Made by a program: the position numbers and the translations under genes
Notes under the pieces: model-generated
The model's database searches: none
Seen by the model: only the letters and a program-made list of their open reading frames with translations
What the model was told of the DNA's origin: nothing
Shown here: positions 1-8,548 of the stretch, piece after piece
Layout: each line of letters begins with the position of its first letter
How positions within the stretch are numbered: position 1 is the stretch's first letter
Assembly: GCA_038233075.1 (NCBI GenBank)
Contig: JBBSMQ010000004.1
Span: 105,756-169,755, forward strand
Reading direction: 5' to 3'
Origin: Iamia sp038233075
Lineage (GTDB): Bacteria; Actinomycetota; Acidimicrobiia; Acidimicrobiales; Iamiaceae
DNA length: 64,000 bases

Positions 1-2229
1 TCCCGAGACTGGCTCTCGACCACCGTCACCGCCGCCGCCAACGAGATCTCCGTGGCCCTCCGCCTCGATGCCGGCGCCGGTCCGAGGACGCGGGGCGACA
101 TCGACGATGATCCGTCGCCGCCCGCCGACGACTTCATGGGGGTGCTGCAAGTCGCGAGCCAGAGCGACGCCAGCCTGGTCCTCGACGCCGCGGACCTGTG
201 GGTCGCGCCTGACGCAGTACTGGGTCGCTTCGGTCCCGACGTCGAGACCTCCCTGCTGCTCACGCTGCGCCGGGCCAGCCGGGCGTGGCCACCGCTGAAG
301 TCGCTCCTCGACCAGGCCCGACCGGATCGTGTCCCCCTCTCCGGCGAGGATGTGGCCGACCTCATGGGCCCGGCGGCCGATGACCTGGCCGCGAGCGGCA
401 TCGAGGTCCTGTGGCCCGCCGGGGTCCTCGAGCCGGTGCAGCTCACCCCCACGGTCACCACGCCGACACCGACCGCCGACAGTGGGGCCGGCCTCGACTT
501 TGAGAGCCTCTGCAGCTTGCGCTGGAAGGCCACCCTCGACGGCGAGGAGCTGACCGAGGCCGAGCTGGAGCAGCTGGCCCAGGCCAAGCAGTCGGTGATC
601 CGCCTCCGGGGCCGATGGGTGCGGGCCGACCCCGAGCGCCTGGCCCGTCTCCGGCAGCGCCAGGAGGTCACCGCCGGGGCCGCTCTGGCCGCCGCCCTCG
701 GCGGCAGCCTGCTGGTCGACGGTGATGCCATCGATGCCGTGGTGGAGGGTGCCCTCGCGGCGTTGGCCGACCGCCTCCGCGACGTGGACCAACGTCGAGG
801 CTTCGCCGCCCCGGAGGGCCTGGCGGCCGAGCTGCGCCCCTACCAACGGACCGGCGTGGCCTGGTCGGCCGAGATGGCCGAGCTCGGACTCGGCGGTGTC
901 CTGGCCGACGACATGGGGCTGGGCAAGACCCTCCAGCTCCTCGCCTTGCACCTCCACCGCCAACCCGCCGGTCGGCCGACGCTGGTGGTGTGCCCGGTGT
1001 CGGTCCTCGGCAACTGGGCCCGCGAGGCGGCCCGCTTCATCCCCGACACCCCGGTCCACCGCTACCACGGACCGGGGCGGACCCTCGACGGCATCGACGA
1101 CCACACCCTCGTGCTCACCACCTACGGGGTCGTGCGCCGGGAGGTCGAGGCCCTCTCATCGGTCCGGTGGGGGCTGGTGGCCGCCGATGAGGCCCAGGCC
1201 GTCAAGAACCCCCTGTCCCGCACCGCTCGCGCCCTGCGTCGCATCCCGTCCGACGCCCGCTTCGCCCTCACGGGGACGCCCGTCGAGAACCGGCTGGTCG
1301 ACCTGTGGTCGCTGCTCGACTGGACCACCCCGGGGCTGCTGGGCCCGCTGGAACGCTTCCGCTGCGAGGTCGCCGTGCCCGTGGAGCGCAACCGCGATCC
1401 CGACGCGACCGACGCCCTGGCCCGGCTGGTCCGGCCCTTCCTCCTCCGCCGCCGCAAGTCCGACCCCGACATCGCGCCCGACCTGCCGCCCAAGACCGAG
1501 ACCGACCGGGTGGTGAACCTCACCACCGAACAGGTCACCCTCTACCGCGCCATGGTCACCGCCACCATGGCCGAGGTGGCCGAGGCCGAGGGCATCGCTC
1601 GCCGGGGCCTGGTGCTCAAGCTGCTGACCGGCCTGAAGCAGATCTGCAACCACCCGGCCCACTACCTCGGGCAGAAGGCGCCGGTCGAGGGCCGGTCGGG
1701 CAAGCTCAGCGCCACCACCGACATCCTCGACACCGTGGTCGCCGAAGGCGATGCCGCTCTCGTGTTCACCCAGTACGTCGCCATGGGCCGCCTGCTCGAG
1801 GAGCACCTGTCGGGCCGGGGCATGCGCGTCGAGTTCCTCCACGGCGGGCTCTCTGTCGGCCGCCGGCAGGGGCTGGTCGACGCCTTCCAAGCCGGTGACC
1901 TCGATGTCCTCGTCATCTCCGTCAAGGCCGGGGGCACCGGCCTCAACCTGACCCGCGCCACCCACGTGATCCACTACGACCGCTGGTGGAACCCCGCGGT
2001 CGAGGACCAGGCCAGCGACCGGGCCTGGCGCATCGGCCAGGACCGACCGGTACAGGTGCACCGGATGATCTGCGAGGGCACGGTGGAGGACCGCATCGCC
2101 GGCGTGCTCGAGGCCAAGCGCGTCCTGGCCGATGCGGTGATCACCTCGGGCGAGGGGTGGATCTCCGAGCTCGATGACACCTCTCTGCGGGCCCTGGTGG
2201 AGCTGGGCGACGTGGACGACGACGACTGA
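1..2229 (+). CDS. SNF2-family DEAD-like ATPase/helicase, 5' end outside window
   Basis: This is the C-terminal part of a bacterial SNF2/RapA-type ATPase that remodels nucleic acid-protein complexes. The reading frame is open from base 1, so the start lies upstream; the first in-window GTG is at 52 but need not be used. Visible motifs are the Walker A segment DDMGLGKT (about nt 907-930), Walker B DEAQ (about 1186-1197), the LTGTP motif near 1270, and the helicase C-lobe block with GGTGLNLT and WWNPAVEDQA near 1930-2010, ending in RIGQ. The N-terminal half resembles the SNF2-associated domain of actinobacterial homologues, which usually run to about 1000 residues. The stop overlaps the next start (TGATG), so it is translationally coupled to the SWIM protein, a common pairing. 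Function beyond ATP-driven translocation is inference. Confidence 0.93.
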   Translation, partial: SRDWLSTTVTAAANEISVALRLDAGAGPRTRGDIDDDPSPPADDFMGVLQVASQSDASLVLDAADLWVAPDAVLGRFGPDVETSLLLTLRRASRAWPPLKSLLDQARPDRVPLSGEDVADLMGPAADDLAASGIEVLWPAGVLEPVQLTPTVTTPTPTADSGAGLDFESLCSLRWKATLDGEELTEAELEQLAQAKQSVIRLRGRWVRADPERLARLRQRQEVTAGAALAAALGGSLLVDGDAIDAVVEGALAALADRLRDVDQRRGFAAPEGLAAELRPYQRTGVAWSAEMAELGLGGVLADDMGLGKTLQLLALHLHRQPAGRPTLVVCPVSVLGNWAREAARFIPDTPVHRYHGPGRTLDGIDDHTLVLTTYGVVRREVEALSSVRWGLVAADEAQAVKNPLSRTARALRRIPSDARFALTGTPVENRLVDLWSLLDWTTPGLLGPLERFRCEVAVPVERNRDPDATDALARLVRPFLLRRRKSDPDIAPDLPPKTETDRVVNLTTEQVTLYRAMVTATMAEVAEAEGIARRGLVLKLLTGLKQICNHPAHYLGQKAPVEGRSGKLSATTDILDTVVAEGDAALVFTQYVAMGRLLEEHLSGRGMRVEFLHGGLSVGRRQGLVDAFQAGDLDVLVISVKAGGTGLNLTRATHVIHYDRWWNPAVEDQASDRAWRIGQDRPVQVHRMICEGTVEDRIAGVLEAKRVLADAVITSGEGWISELDDTSLRALVELGDVDDDD

Positions 2230-3569
2230 TGGCCCGCCAGTTCGGCCACACCTGGTGGGGGCGGGCGTGGGTCCACGCCCTCGAGAACCGGGCCCTGCTC
2301 GATCCCAACCGGTTACCCCGCGGACGCACCTACGCCCGCCACGACCGGGTGTCCACCCTCCACCTGGCGCCGGGCGAGATCACCGCCTTCGTACGGGGCA
2401 ACCGACCCGGGCGGTACCGCGTGCTGGTCCGGGTCCGGACCTACGACGACGGGGAGTGGGAGCGGGTCATCACCGCCATCGCCGGTCGGGCCGGCCACGC
2501 CGCCGCCCTCCTGGAGGGAGAGCTCGACCCCGGGGTGGTGTCCGACGCCGAGGATGTCGGCGTCGAGCTCCTGCCCGGCCCCGGCGACCTCCAGCCCCGG
2601 TGCTCGTGCCCGGACTGGGCCGACCCCTGCAAGCACGCCGCTGCGGTCTGCTACCTCGTGGCCGACGTCCTGGACGAGGACCCGTTCGCCCTGTTCACCG
2701 TGCGCGGCCGGCGGCGCGAGGAGCTGCTCTCCGAGCTGCGGACGCGCCGCCGGGTTGACGCCCGCCCCGCCGCCGAGGTCGACGAGCACGAAGACGATCC
2801 GTTCGTCGTCCCCGTCGACGAGGGCCAGGTCGCCCGCGAGGTGTGGCGGTCGGCGGGCTCGATGGCGCCCGTCGGAGGCGCGGCACCGGCCCTAGACACC
2901 GCCCGCGGCGGCCTCGACGCCGAGCGCCACGGGTCCGCCGCTGGCGCCGGATCCGACGCCAAGGAGCACGCCGCCGCGACCACCGACGTCGCTGTCGCCC
3001 GGCACCAGGTCCGACGAGCGGTGCCGATCCGGCCTGGTGCCCCCGCCCCGTGGCCGACCGACCCGCCCGAACAGGCCCCCTTCACAGCCGAGGGCCTCCA
3101 TGGCCTCGCGACCGATGCGGCGGCGCGGGCCTGGGCCCAGCTGCGGGGCGAGGGCAGGGCCGGGCTCGATCTCGACGCCGAGGCCGACCTGGCCCGCCGG
3201 GCCGCGGCCGTCCTCGGCCAGACCCCGCCCTTCACCGCCCTGGCCCGCGCCAGCGCCACCCCACCGGTCGATCTGGCCCGGTCCGCCATCGCCTGGCAGC
3301 ACGGGGGACGTCCGGCGCTCCGGATCCTCTCCGCCGACCCCTGGCGCCCGCCGGTCACGACCATGGCCGCCGCCCGCTCGGCCGTCGTCGACTCCCTGCC
3401 GAGCAGCACGCGCGTCCACGTGTCCTCCAACCGCATCACCGCCGGCCCCCTGCAGCTGCGCCTGGACCCCGCCGGGCGCTGGTGGCGGTTCGAGAAGCGC
3501 CGGGGCCGCTGGGAGATCACCGCCCCTGCGGCCGACCACCCCGACGACCTGCTCTCCCTCGACACCTGA
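2229..3569 (+). CDS. SWIM zinc-finger protein
   Basis: This is a 446-residue protein with a SWIM zinc finger of the form CxCx6CxH (CSCPDWADPCKH, about nt 2600-2640), a fold that binds DNA or protein partners. The start ATG overlaps the SNF2 stop by one base, so both come from one transcript. SWIM proteins are regularly encoded next to SNF2 ATPases and are thought to act with them; that role here is inferred from context. The middle (about residues 180-280) is low-complexity, rich in Ala, Gly and Asp, and looks like a linker. The last 150 residues form a second conserved-looking region without a recognised motif. Confidence 0.88.
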   Translation: MARQFGHTWWGRAWVHALENRALLDPNRLPRGRTYARHDRVSTLHLAPGEITAFVRGNRPGRYRVLVRVRTYDDGEWERVITAIAGRAGHAAALLEGELDPGVVSDAEDVGVELLPGPGDLQPRCSCPDWADPCKHAAAVCYLVADVLDEDPFALFTVRGRRREELLSELRTRRRVDARPAAEVDEHEDDPFVVPVDEGQVAREVWRSAGSMAPVGGAAPALDTARGGLDAERHGSAAGAGSDAKEHAAATTDVAVARHQVRRAVPIRPGAPAPWPTDPPEQAPFTAEGLHGLATDAAARAWAQLRGEGRAGLDLDAEADLARRAAAVLGQTPPFTALARASATPPVDLARSAIAWQHGGRPALRILSADPWRPPVTTMAAARSAVVDSLPSSTRVHVSSNRITAGPLQLRLDPAGRWWRFEKRRGRWEITAPAADHPDDLLSLDT

Positions 3570-3595
3570 TCCCCTCTCCGCTCCCCCCGCGAACC

Positions 3596-3633
3596 TTGGA
3601 CGCGTGAACGCGCCATGGGCATTGCCCGTCCAA
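3596..3633. terminator. possible bidirectional hairpin between convergent genes
   Basis: TTGGACG (3596-3602) pairs with CGTCCAA (3627-3633) around a 24-nt loop, in the gap between the SWIM gene and the convergent gene starting its stop at 3656. The stem is only 7 bp and there is no T-run. The left arm carries the GCGAACCTTGG motif that recurs at 33888 and 61379. Confidence 0.3.
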
Positions 3634-3655
3634 AGAACGAGAGCCGCAGTCGGTG

Positions 3656-4495
3656 TCAGGGCCGGGGGACGATCTCGAGGGCTTCCCGGAGGACGACGCC
3701 GGCGGCGAGGCGCACCAGCGGCTCCACGTCACCCTGGAGCACCACCAGCGCGTCGGGGGCGATGCCGTCGGACACCTGCACCCGACCCCGGCCCACCCGC
3801 ACGGTCGCGGCACGAGGCCCGGACCGCAGCCCCACCGCGAGGTCGGCCGGGAGGCCCAGGACGAGGGTCCGCACACCGGCGTTGGCCAGGAGCACGGTGA
3901 CAGCCTCGGCCGCCAGCACGCCGAGGAGACCCACCTCGGGGTCGTCGGCTCCCTCGACGGCGGGGGTGTCGGGCGCGAGGCGGGCGAGGGTGCCGAGCAC
4001 GGCGCCGACCCCCAGCGCCGGGGCCGCCGCCGCCAGGCCCACCGCGGCCAGGGGCACGTCGAGCACCGTCGCCCGGGAGACCTCGCCGGCGAGGAAGGCG
4101 GCCACGACCCGCCGGGTGCGCGACTCGACCTCGGCCTCGAGACGGCCCCGCACCACCGCGGCGCGCACGCCCCGGACGGTGGCCGATGGCAACACCTCGG
4201 CCAGCATCGCGGACGACACCGGGTAGCCGGCTCGCGCGCAGGCCCGGGCGTGGCGGTCGAGGGCCAGGTGCACGTCACCGTCGGGCACCGAACCGGCGAA
4301 GGACCGCCACTCGCCGTGGAGCCAGGCCATCACCGTCACCCCGCGGGCCTGGGCCACCGAGACGAGGACGTCCTCCCGCAGCGAGGCCGGCACCGGAGCG
4401 CCGGGCACCAGGCTGCGCACGCCGGAGGGAACCGTGACGACGGCCTCGAGGGTCCAGGCCGCCGCCGACCGGAGCCCGCGCAGGGTGGGGGTCAT
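3656..4495 (-). CDS. uncharacterised 279-aa protein paired with TetR regulator
   Basis: I do not recognise this family with confidence. The protein is rich in Ala, Val and Leu, has no clear signal peptide, and ends in a segment (IAPDALVVLQGDVEPLVRLA-like spacing) that recalls the C-terminal strand-helix of SCP2 sterol-carrier-like domains; this is only a resemblance. The ATG at 4495 overlaps the TGA of the upstream TetR gene (4492-4494) in an ATGA junction, so the two are co-transcribed and the protein is probably part of the regulator's target unit. The reading frame stays open upstream to 5020, but that part is the shadow of the TetR gene. Confidence 0.7.
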   Translation of the reverse strand: MTPTLRGLRSAAAWTLEAVVTVPSGVRSLVPGAPVPASLREDVLVSVAQARGVTVMAWLHGEWRSFAGSVPDGDVHLALDRHARACARAGYPVSSAMLAEVLPSATVRGVRAAVVRGRLEAEVESRTRRVVAAFLAGEVSRATVLDVPLAAVGLAAAAPALGVGAVLGTLARLAPDTPAVEGADDPEVGLLGVLAAEAVTVLLANAGVRTLVLGLPADLAVGLRSGPRAATVRVGRGRVQVSDGIAPDALVVLQGDVEPLVRLAAGVVLREALEIVPRP

Positions 4496-5139
4496 CGGGA
4501 CAGCCCCAGCACGGCTCTGATCATCTCGGTCATGACCGCCGCCGCCTCCTCGCAGCTGCGACCGTCGAGGGTGCGCACGACGTCCCACGAGGCCCAGGTC
4601 GAGGCCACGTCGACCATGTCGAGGAGCCGCTCGCGCTGCTCTGGCGCCACGCCCTCCAGCTCGGGCGCGAAGACCTGGGCCACCTCGGCGCGGAGGAACT
4701 CGTGACCGGCCTGGACCCGGCCCCGGATGGCGGGCGACATCGGGGCGTGCACCGCCGCGGCCCGGCGGATGGGCGTGATCGCCTCGTGGAGCCGGGCCCG
4801 CTGCGCCACCAGGAGCTCGAGACGCTCCTCGAAGGGCAGATCGGCGGAGATGGGGCGCAGCAGGTCGACCACCTCGGCCACGGCCCGCTCGGCGACCATG
4901 GTGAACAGGGCCTCGAGGTCGGCGAAGTGCTGGAACACCGATCGCACCGACACGCCCGCCTCCTCGGCGATGCGGGGGGCCGTGGGACGGACGTCGCCGT
5001 CGGTGACGAGGGTCACGCACGCCTCGACGATCGCCTCCCGCGTCCGGCGGGCGCGGGCCGTCCGGCCGTCGACCGGGGCCTCCCCGACGGTGGCGAGGGG
5101 GGCAACGGTGAGCCCCACGCCACTCGACACCTCGTCCAT
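4492..5139 (-). CDS. TetR/AcrR-family transcriptional regulator
   Basis: This is a 215-residue regulator. Residues about 30-80 form the TetR DNA-binding region, with the typical sequence order of helix-turn-helix: RTREAIVEA, then RIAEEAGVSVRSVFQHF, then DLEALF. The rest is an Ala/Leu-rich ligand-binding helical bundle with no diagnostic residue. The ATG at 5139 follows a TAGGAT hexamer (5146-5151) by 6 nt without a ribosome-binding site, which fits leaderless transcription. It is coupled by a 4-base overlap to the downstream gene. Autoregulation is usual for the family but no palindromic operator was found by eye. Confidence 0.9.
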   Translation of the reverse strand: MDEVSSGVGLTVAPLATVGEAPVDGRTARARRTREAIVEACVTLVTDGDVRPTAPRIAEEAGVSVRSVFQHFADLEALFTMVAERAVAEVVDLLRPISADLPFEERLELLVAQRARLHEAITPIRRAAAVHAPMSPAIRGRVQAGHEFLRAEVAQVFAPELEGVAPEQRERLLDMVDVASTWASWDVVRTLDGRSCEEAAAVMTEMIRAVLGLSR

Positions 5140-5197
5140 CTCGCGATCCTACGTGAGCCGCTCCCCGTCGACCCGTGTACTCCTGTCACGCGGAGAG

Positions 5198-5629
5198 CTA
5201 GCCGGCGTCGGGACGGCCCTCCACCACCGAGCCGTGGTGGGCGACGATGCGCCACCCGTCAGGGCCCCGGTGCAGCACGTTGAGGGCGGCCACGGTGGTA
5301 CCGACCGCATCGCTGACCGCACCCAGCAGGTTCTCGTCGAGGGTCACCCAGGCCACATCGCCCAGGAGCCGCAGGCGCTCGTCGGTGACGAAGACCTGCA
5401 GCGGGGCGACCCCGTCGAAGATGGCGAACCACGACGCCGAGACCGCCGCCCACCCGTGGAGGGTGGCCCAGCCCGGGTGGGTGCAGGCCACGTCATCCTG
5501 ATGGGCCCACAGGTCCGACATCGTGTCGAGGTCGCGCGCCTCGAAGGCGGCGTAGAAGCGCTCGACCACCGTCCGCACCGCCTCCTCGTCGGCGGTCGGA
5601 CCGGGCTGAGGGGGAGGGGGCGGCTCGAT
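5198..5629 (-). CDS. SnoaL/NTF2-like protein, possible ATC start
   Basis: The protein is a small alpha+beta-barrel of the SnoaL-3 / DUF4440 type: it contains RFYAAFEARDLDTMSDLW, then HPGWATLHGW, then VAWVTLDENL and DGWRIVAHH, in the order seen in such nuclear-transport-factor-2-like proteins. Members are small-molecule binding or isomerase folds, and no function can be assigned. No ATG, GTG or TTG lies where the N terminus should be; the first is a GTG at 5578, inside the first helix. A TACCGT hexamer (5636-5641) sits exactly 6 nt before an in-frame ATC at 5629, matching the leaderless spacing of neighbours. I therefore give 5629 as the start (143 aa), with 5578 (126 aa) as the conservative choice. 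Confidence 0.72.
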   Translation of the reverse strand: MEPPPPPQPGPTADEEAVRTVVERFYAAFEARDLDTMSDLWAHQDDVACTHPGWATLHGWAAVSASWFAIFDGVAPLQVFVTDERLRLLGDVAWVTLDENLLGAVSDAVGTTVAALNVLHRGPDGWRIVAHHGSVVEGRPDAG

Positions 5630-5710
5630 CCGGCAACGGTAGTGGCACCGGCGGGGTGCACATGGGGGACCAGGACGGCACGAAGCCTCATGATCCGATC
5701 GTCTGATCCG

Positions 5711-6163
5711 ATGGACCGAGGGATGGGATGGCCCCGCCAACACGGTCCGAGCGACCTCGACCGCGCGCTCGACGCGCTGCCCACCGGCTACCTGGTCCGA
5801 CAACTGGGTGCGGCCCGGTTCGTGCTGGGCCCGTCGGGGGCCCACGTGCTCACCCTCGACGACGGCGACCCGGCCGCGCCCCAGATCGTGGCCCGCCTGG
5901 CCGCGGTCGTGCGATCCGCCCTGGCCGAGCGCATTGCCTGGGTGCCCTACGTCGACGCCTTCCTGGTCACCGACCGCTCCGAACCCTGCCCACCGGCCAC
6001 GCGGGTGCCGCGGCGGCTCATCCCGGGGAGCCTGCTCGACGGACCTCCCGTCCTCACCGCCGGTGACCTGGCCCGGCTGGCCGGCTGTGTCGAGGCCGGC
6101 GCCCTCGACGGTCTCGACGGAGTGGCCCCCGGCGGGGTCGGCCACCGCCTCTCCGCGGGCTGA
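5711..6163 (+). CDS. uncharacterised 150-aa protein
   Basis: This protein is unrecognised. It is soluble, rich in Ala, Leu, Pro and Asp, and has no signal peptide, membrane segment or metal motif. The ATG at 5711 is preceded by two direct copies of TGATCCGAT (5689-5697 and 5704-5712 approximately), of which the second overlaps the start; they may be an operator or a chance duplication. A second in-frame ATG lies at 5723. It is divergent from the SnoaL-like gene and upstream of the nuclease gene. Confidence 0.65.
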   Translation: MDRGMGWPRQHGPSDLDRALDALPTGYLVRQLGAARFVLGPSGAHVLTLDDGDPAAPQIVARLAAVVRSALAERIAWVPYVDAFLVTDRSEPCPPATRVPRRLIPGSLLDGPPVLTAGDLARLAGCVEAGALDGLDGVAPGGVGHRLSAG

Positions 6164-6231
6164 TCCCCTCGGGCCGTCGCGCTCTCTCGACCATCGGCCG
6201 GGCTGTCACACCCCCGGAGTACGTTCGGGGC

Positions 6232-7071
6232 ATGGCGCTGCCGGTACCCACCACCCTCTCGCCGTCGAAGGTCTCGTCGTTCAAGGACTGCGCGCTGGCC
6301 TTCCGGTTCTCCGCCATCGACCGCATCCCCGAGCCCACCTCCCCGGCCATGGCCAAGGGCACCCTCGTCCACGCCGCGCTGGAGAGGCTCTTCGCCCTCG
6401 AGCCCGACGAGCGCACCGTCGACGCCGCCCTGGCCTGCCTGGTCGACGCCACCGACGCCATGGAGGGGCCGGAGGGGGAGCTGACCGAGCTCGCCCTCTC
6501 GGCCGAGGAGCGGGCCGCCTTCCTGACCGAGGCCGAGGTGCTGGTCCGCAACTACTTCCTGCTCGAGGACCCGCGCCAGATCCGCCCCATCGGCCTGGAG
6601 CTGCGGCTCCAGGCCCCGGTGGCCGACCTGGCCCTGGTGGGCATCATCGACCGCCTCGAGCTCGACGAGGACGGAGAGCTGCTGGTCACCGACTACAAGA
6701 CGGGTCGGGCTCCGACCGATCGCTACGAGCAGTCCCGCCTGGGTGGCATCCACTTCTACTCCCTGCTGTGCGAGGAGCTGTTCGGGCGGCGCCCGGCCCG
6801 GGTCCAGCTGCTCCACCTGGCCGAGCCGGTGACCATCACCGCCACTCCCACCGACCAGTCCACCCGTGGCCTGCGCACCCGGGTGGGGGCCATCTGGTCG
6901 GCGGTCACCCAGGCCTGCGAGCGCGAGGACTTCCGTCCCAAGCCGGGGCCGCTGTGTCGGTGGTGCTCCTTCCAGCAGTGGTGCCCACAGTTCGGAGGCG
7001 ACCCGGCCCAGGCCGCACGCGACGCTGGCGTCGCTCCCCGCCCGACCGAGGTCCCGGTCGCCGCCCCCTGA
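6232..7071 (+). CDS. RecB-family PD-(D/E)XK nuclease
   Basis: This 279-residue stand-alone nuclease domain resembles the C-terminal nuclease of RecB/AddB. It shows LSPSKVSSFKDC at the N terminus, GTLVHAALE near residue 44, the catalytic D...DYKTG (about residues 138-157) and a terminal cysteine cluster CRWCSFQQWC (C242, C245, C251) that with C20 would ligate a 4Fe-4S cluster as in AddB-like nucleases. Stand-alone members are common in Actinobacteria and are linked to DNA repair. The ATG follows TACGTT (6220-6225) by 6 nt, so the mRNA is probably leaderless. Confidence 0.92.
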   Translation: MALPVPTTLSPSKVSSFKDCALAFRFSAIDRIPEPTSPAMAKGTLVHAALERLFALEPDERTVDAALACLVDATDAMEGPEGELTELALSAEERAAFLTEAEVLVRNYFLLEDPRQIRPIGLELRLQAPVADLALVGIIDRLELDEDGELLVTDYKTGRAPTDRYEQSRLGGIHFYSLLCEELFGRRPARVQLLHLAEPVTITATPTDQSTRGLRTRVGAIWSAVTQACEREDFRPKPGPLCRWCSFQQWCPQFGGDPAQAARDAGVAPRPTEVPVAAP

Positions 7072-7138
7072 CCCCCGGGCCCGGGCGGCCCTCACCAGCC
7101 CGCTCGGGGCGCAGCCGGGCGCGCCGTAGCATCGGTCC

Positions 7139-7804
7139 ATGACCGCCACCGACCCGAGCGTCGACCCAAGAGAGCCCGGCGCGACCGGCGCCGACGACGC
7201 CTTCCCGGTCGACACCGTGGCTGAGGTCGTGGGCGACATCGCCACCGGGCCGCCGCCGCCGTGGTCGCAGCGGGTCACCGCCCACCTCGATGGCTTCGAC
7301 GACTCCGTCGACGAGCTGTTCGACCGGCACCTCCGCGGCCGACCCCCGGTCGACCGGATCATGTACTCGGTGACCGAGCTGGCCGACTTCAGCCTCCTCT
7401 GGCACCTGCTGGCCGCCACCCAGGGCCTGCGCTCGGACCGCCACGCCCAGGAGGCCCTGCGACTCTCGGTCGTGCTCGGGGTGGAGTCGACGGTGGTGAA
7501 CGGCGTGCTCAAGTCGCTCTTCAAGCGGGAGCGCCCGGTGCCGAAGTTCGCCCGGCCCCACCACCTCCGCATCCCCCTCACCACCAGCCTCCCGAGCGGC
7601 CACGCCAGTGCCGCGTTCTGCGCCGCCAGCCTGCTGGCGGAGGGCCGGCCGGTCGCCACCCGCGTCGCCTGGTTCAGCCTGGCCGGCGTGGTCGCCTCCA
7701 GCCGGGTGCACGTGAAGATCCATCACGCCAGCGACGTGCTCGGTGGGGTCGCCGTCGGCCTGGTGGTGGGGCGCCTGGCGCGACGGCTGTGGCGCCGCCC
7801 CTGA
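7139..7804 (+). CDS. PAP2-superfamily phosphatase
   Basis: A membrane-associated phosphatase with the three motifs of the PAP2 family: KSLFKRERP (about residue 124), PSGH (about 151) and SRVHVKIHHASD (about 187). These hold the catalytic histidines. Substrates in the family are lipid phosphates such as phosphatidate or polyprenyl diphosphate; the actual one is unknown. Hydrophobic segments are moderate. The ATG lies 6 nt after TAGCAT (7127-7132), a leaderless pattern. Confidence 0.9.
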   Translation: MTATDPSVDPREPGATGADDAFPVDTVAEVVGDIATGPPPPWSQRVTAHLDGFDDSVDELFDRHLRGRPPVDRIMYSVTELADFSLLWHLLAATQGLRSDRHAQEALRLSVVLGVESTVVNGVLKSLFKRERPVPKFARPHHLRIPLTTSLPSGHASAAFCAASLLAEGRPVATRVAWFSLAGVVASSRVHVKIHHASDVLGGVAVGLVVGRLARRLWRRP

Positions 7805-7828
7805 CCGCGGCACGGAAGAAACACCCCC

Positions 7829-8452
7829 GTGGCCGTGGTTGACGCGCCCATGACCACCTCCTTCGCCGTCACCTGGGACTACCGCTGTCCCTTCGCCCGC
7901 AACGCCCACGAGCACGTGCTGGCCGGGCTGGGCGACGGCGCCGACTGGCAGGTCACGTTCGTCCCGTTCTCGCTGGGCCAGGTGCACGTCGAGGAGGGCC
8001 AGGCCCCGATCTGGGACCGACCCGACGAGGACAGCGGCCTGGTCGCCCTGCAGGTCGGGGTCCACGTGCGCGACACCGCTCCCGAGGTCTTCCGCGACGT
8101 CCACCGCTCGCTCTTCGCGGCACGTCACGACCACGGCCTCGACCTGCGTGACCGGGAGGTGCTGGCCAAGGCCCTGGCCGACCACGGCGTCGATGCCGAC
8201 CCGGCCTTCGCCGCAGTGGACGACGGGACGCTGTTGGCCACGGTCCGAGCCGAGCACGAACGGTCCGCATCGGACCACGACGTCTGGGGCGTCCCCACGT
8301 TCGTCCACGGCGACCACGCCGCCTTCGTCCGGCTCATGGACCGCCCCGGAGACGACGGCTCCCACGCTCGGGCCACCATCGATCGAGTCGTCGGACTGCT
8401 GGCCGAGGCGCCGACCATCAACGAGTTCAAGCACACCTCGCTGTCGCGCTGA
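7829..8452 (+). CDS. DsbA-family (thioredoxin-fold) protein with single N-terminal Cys
   Basis: The N terminus reads as a strand followed by DYRCPFARN, the position of the CxxC motif in DsbA/FrnE proteins, but here the second cysteine is alanine (CPFA). The rest follows the DsbA-like fold, including the cis-Pro loop GVPTF (about residue 155). With one cysteine it may act as a glutathione/mycothiol-linked isomerase or reductase of the 2-hydroxychromene-2-carboxylate isomerase-like branch instead of a disulfide former. There is no signal peptide, so it is cytosolic. GTG 7829 has a GGAAG-like site upstream; ATG 7850 is an alternative start. Confidence 0.82.
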   Translation: MAVVDAPMTTSFAVTWDYRCPFARNAHEHVLAGLGDGADWQVTFVPFSLGQVHVEEGQAPIWDRPDEDSGLVALQVGVHVRDTAPEVFRDVHRSLFAARHDHGLDLRDREVLAKALADHGVDADPAFAAVDDGTLLATVRAEHERSASDHDVWGVPTFVHGDHAAFVRLMDRPGDDGSHARATIDRVVGLLAEAPTINEFKHTSLSR

Positions 8453-8548
8453 GCGGTCGCGGGTCACCGGTCGTCTGCGGGCCTCAGCGCCGCCCGTCGT
8501 GAGACCAGTCCGCCAGCCCCCTCCCCGCCGGAGGCGTACCCTCCTCGG

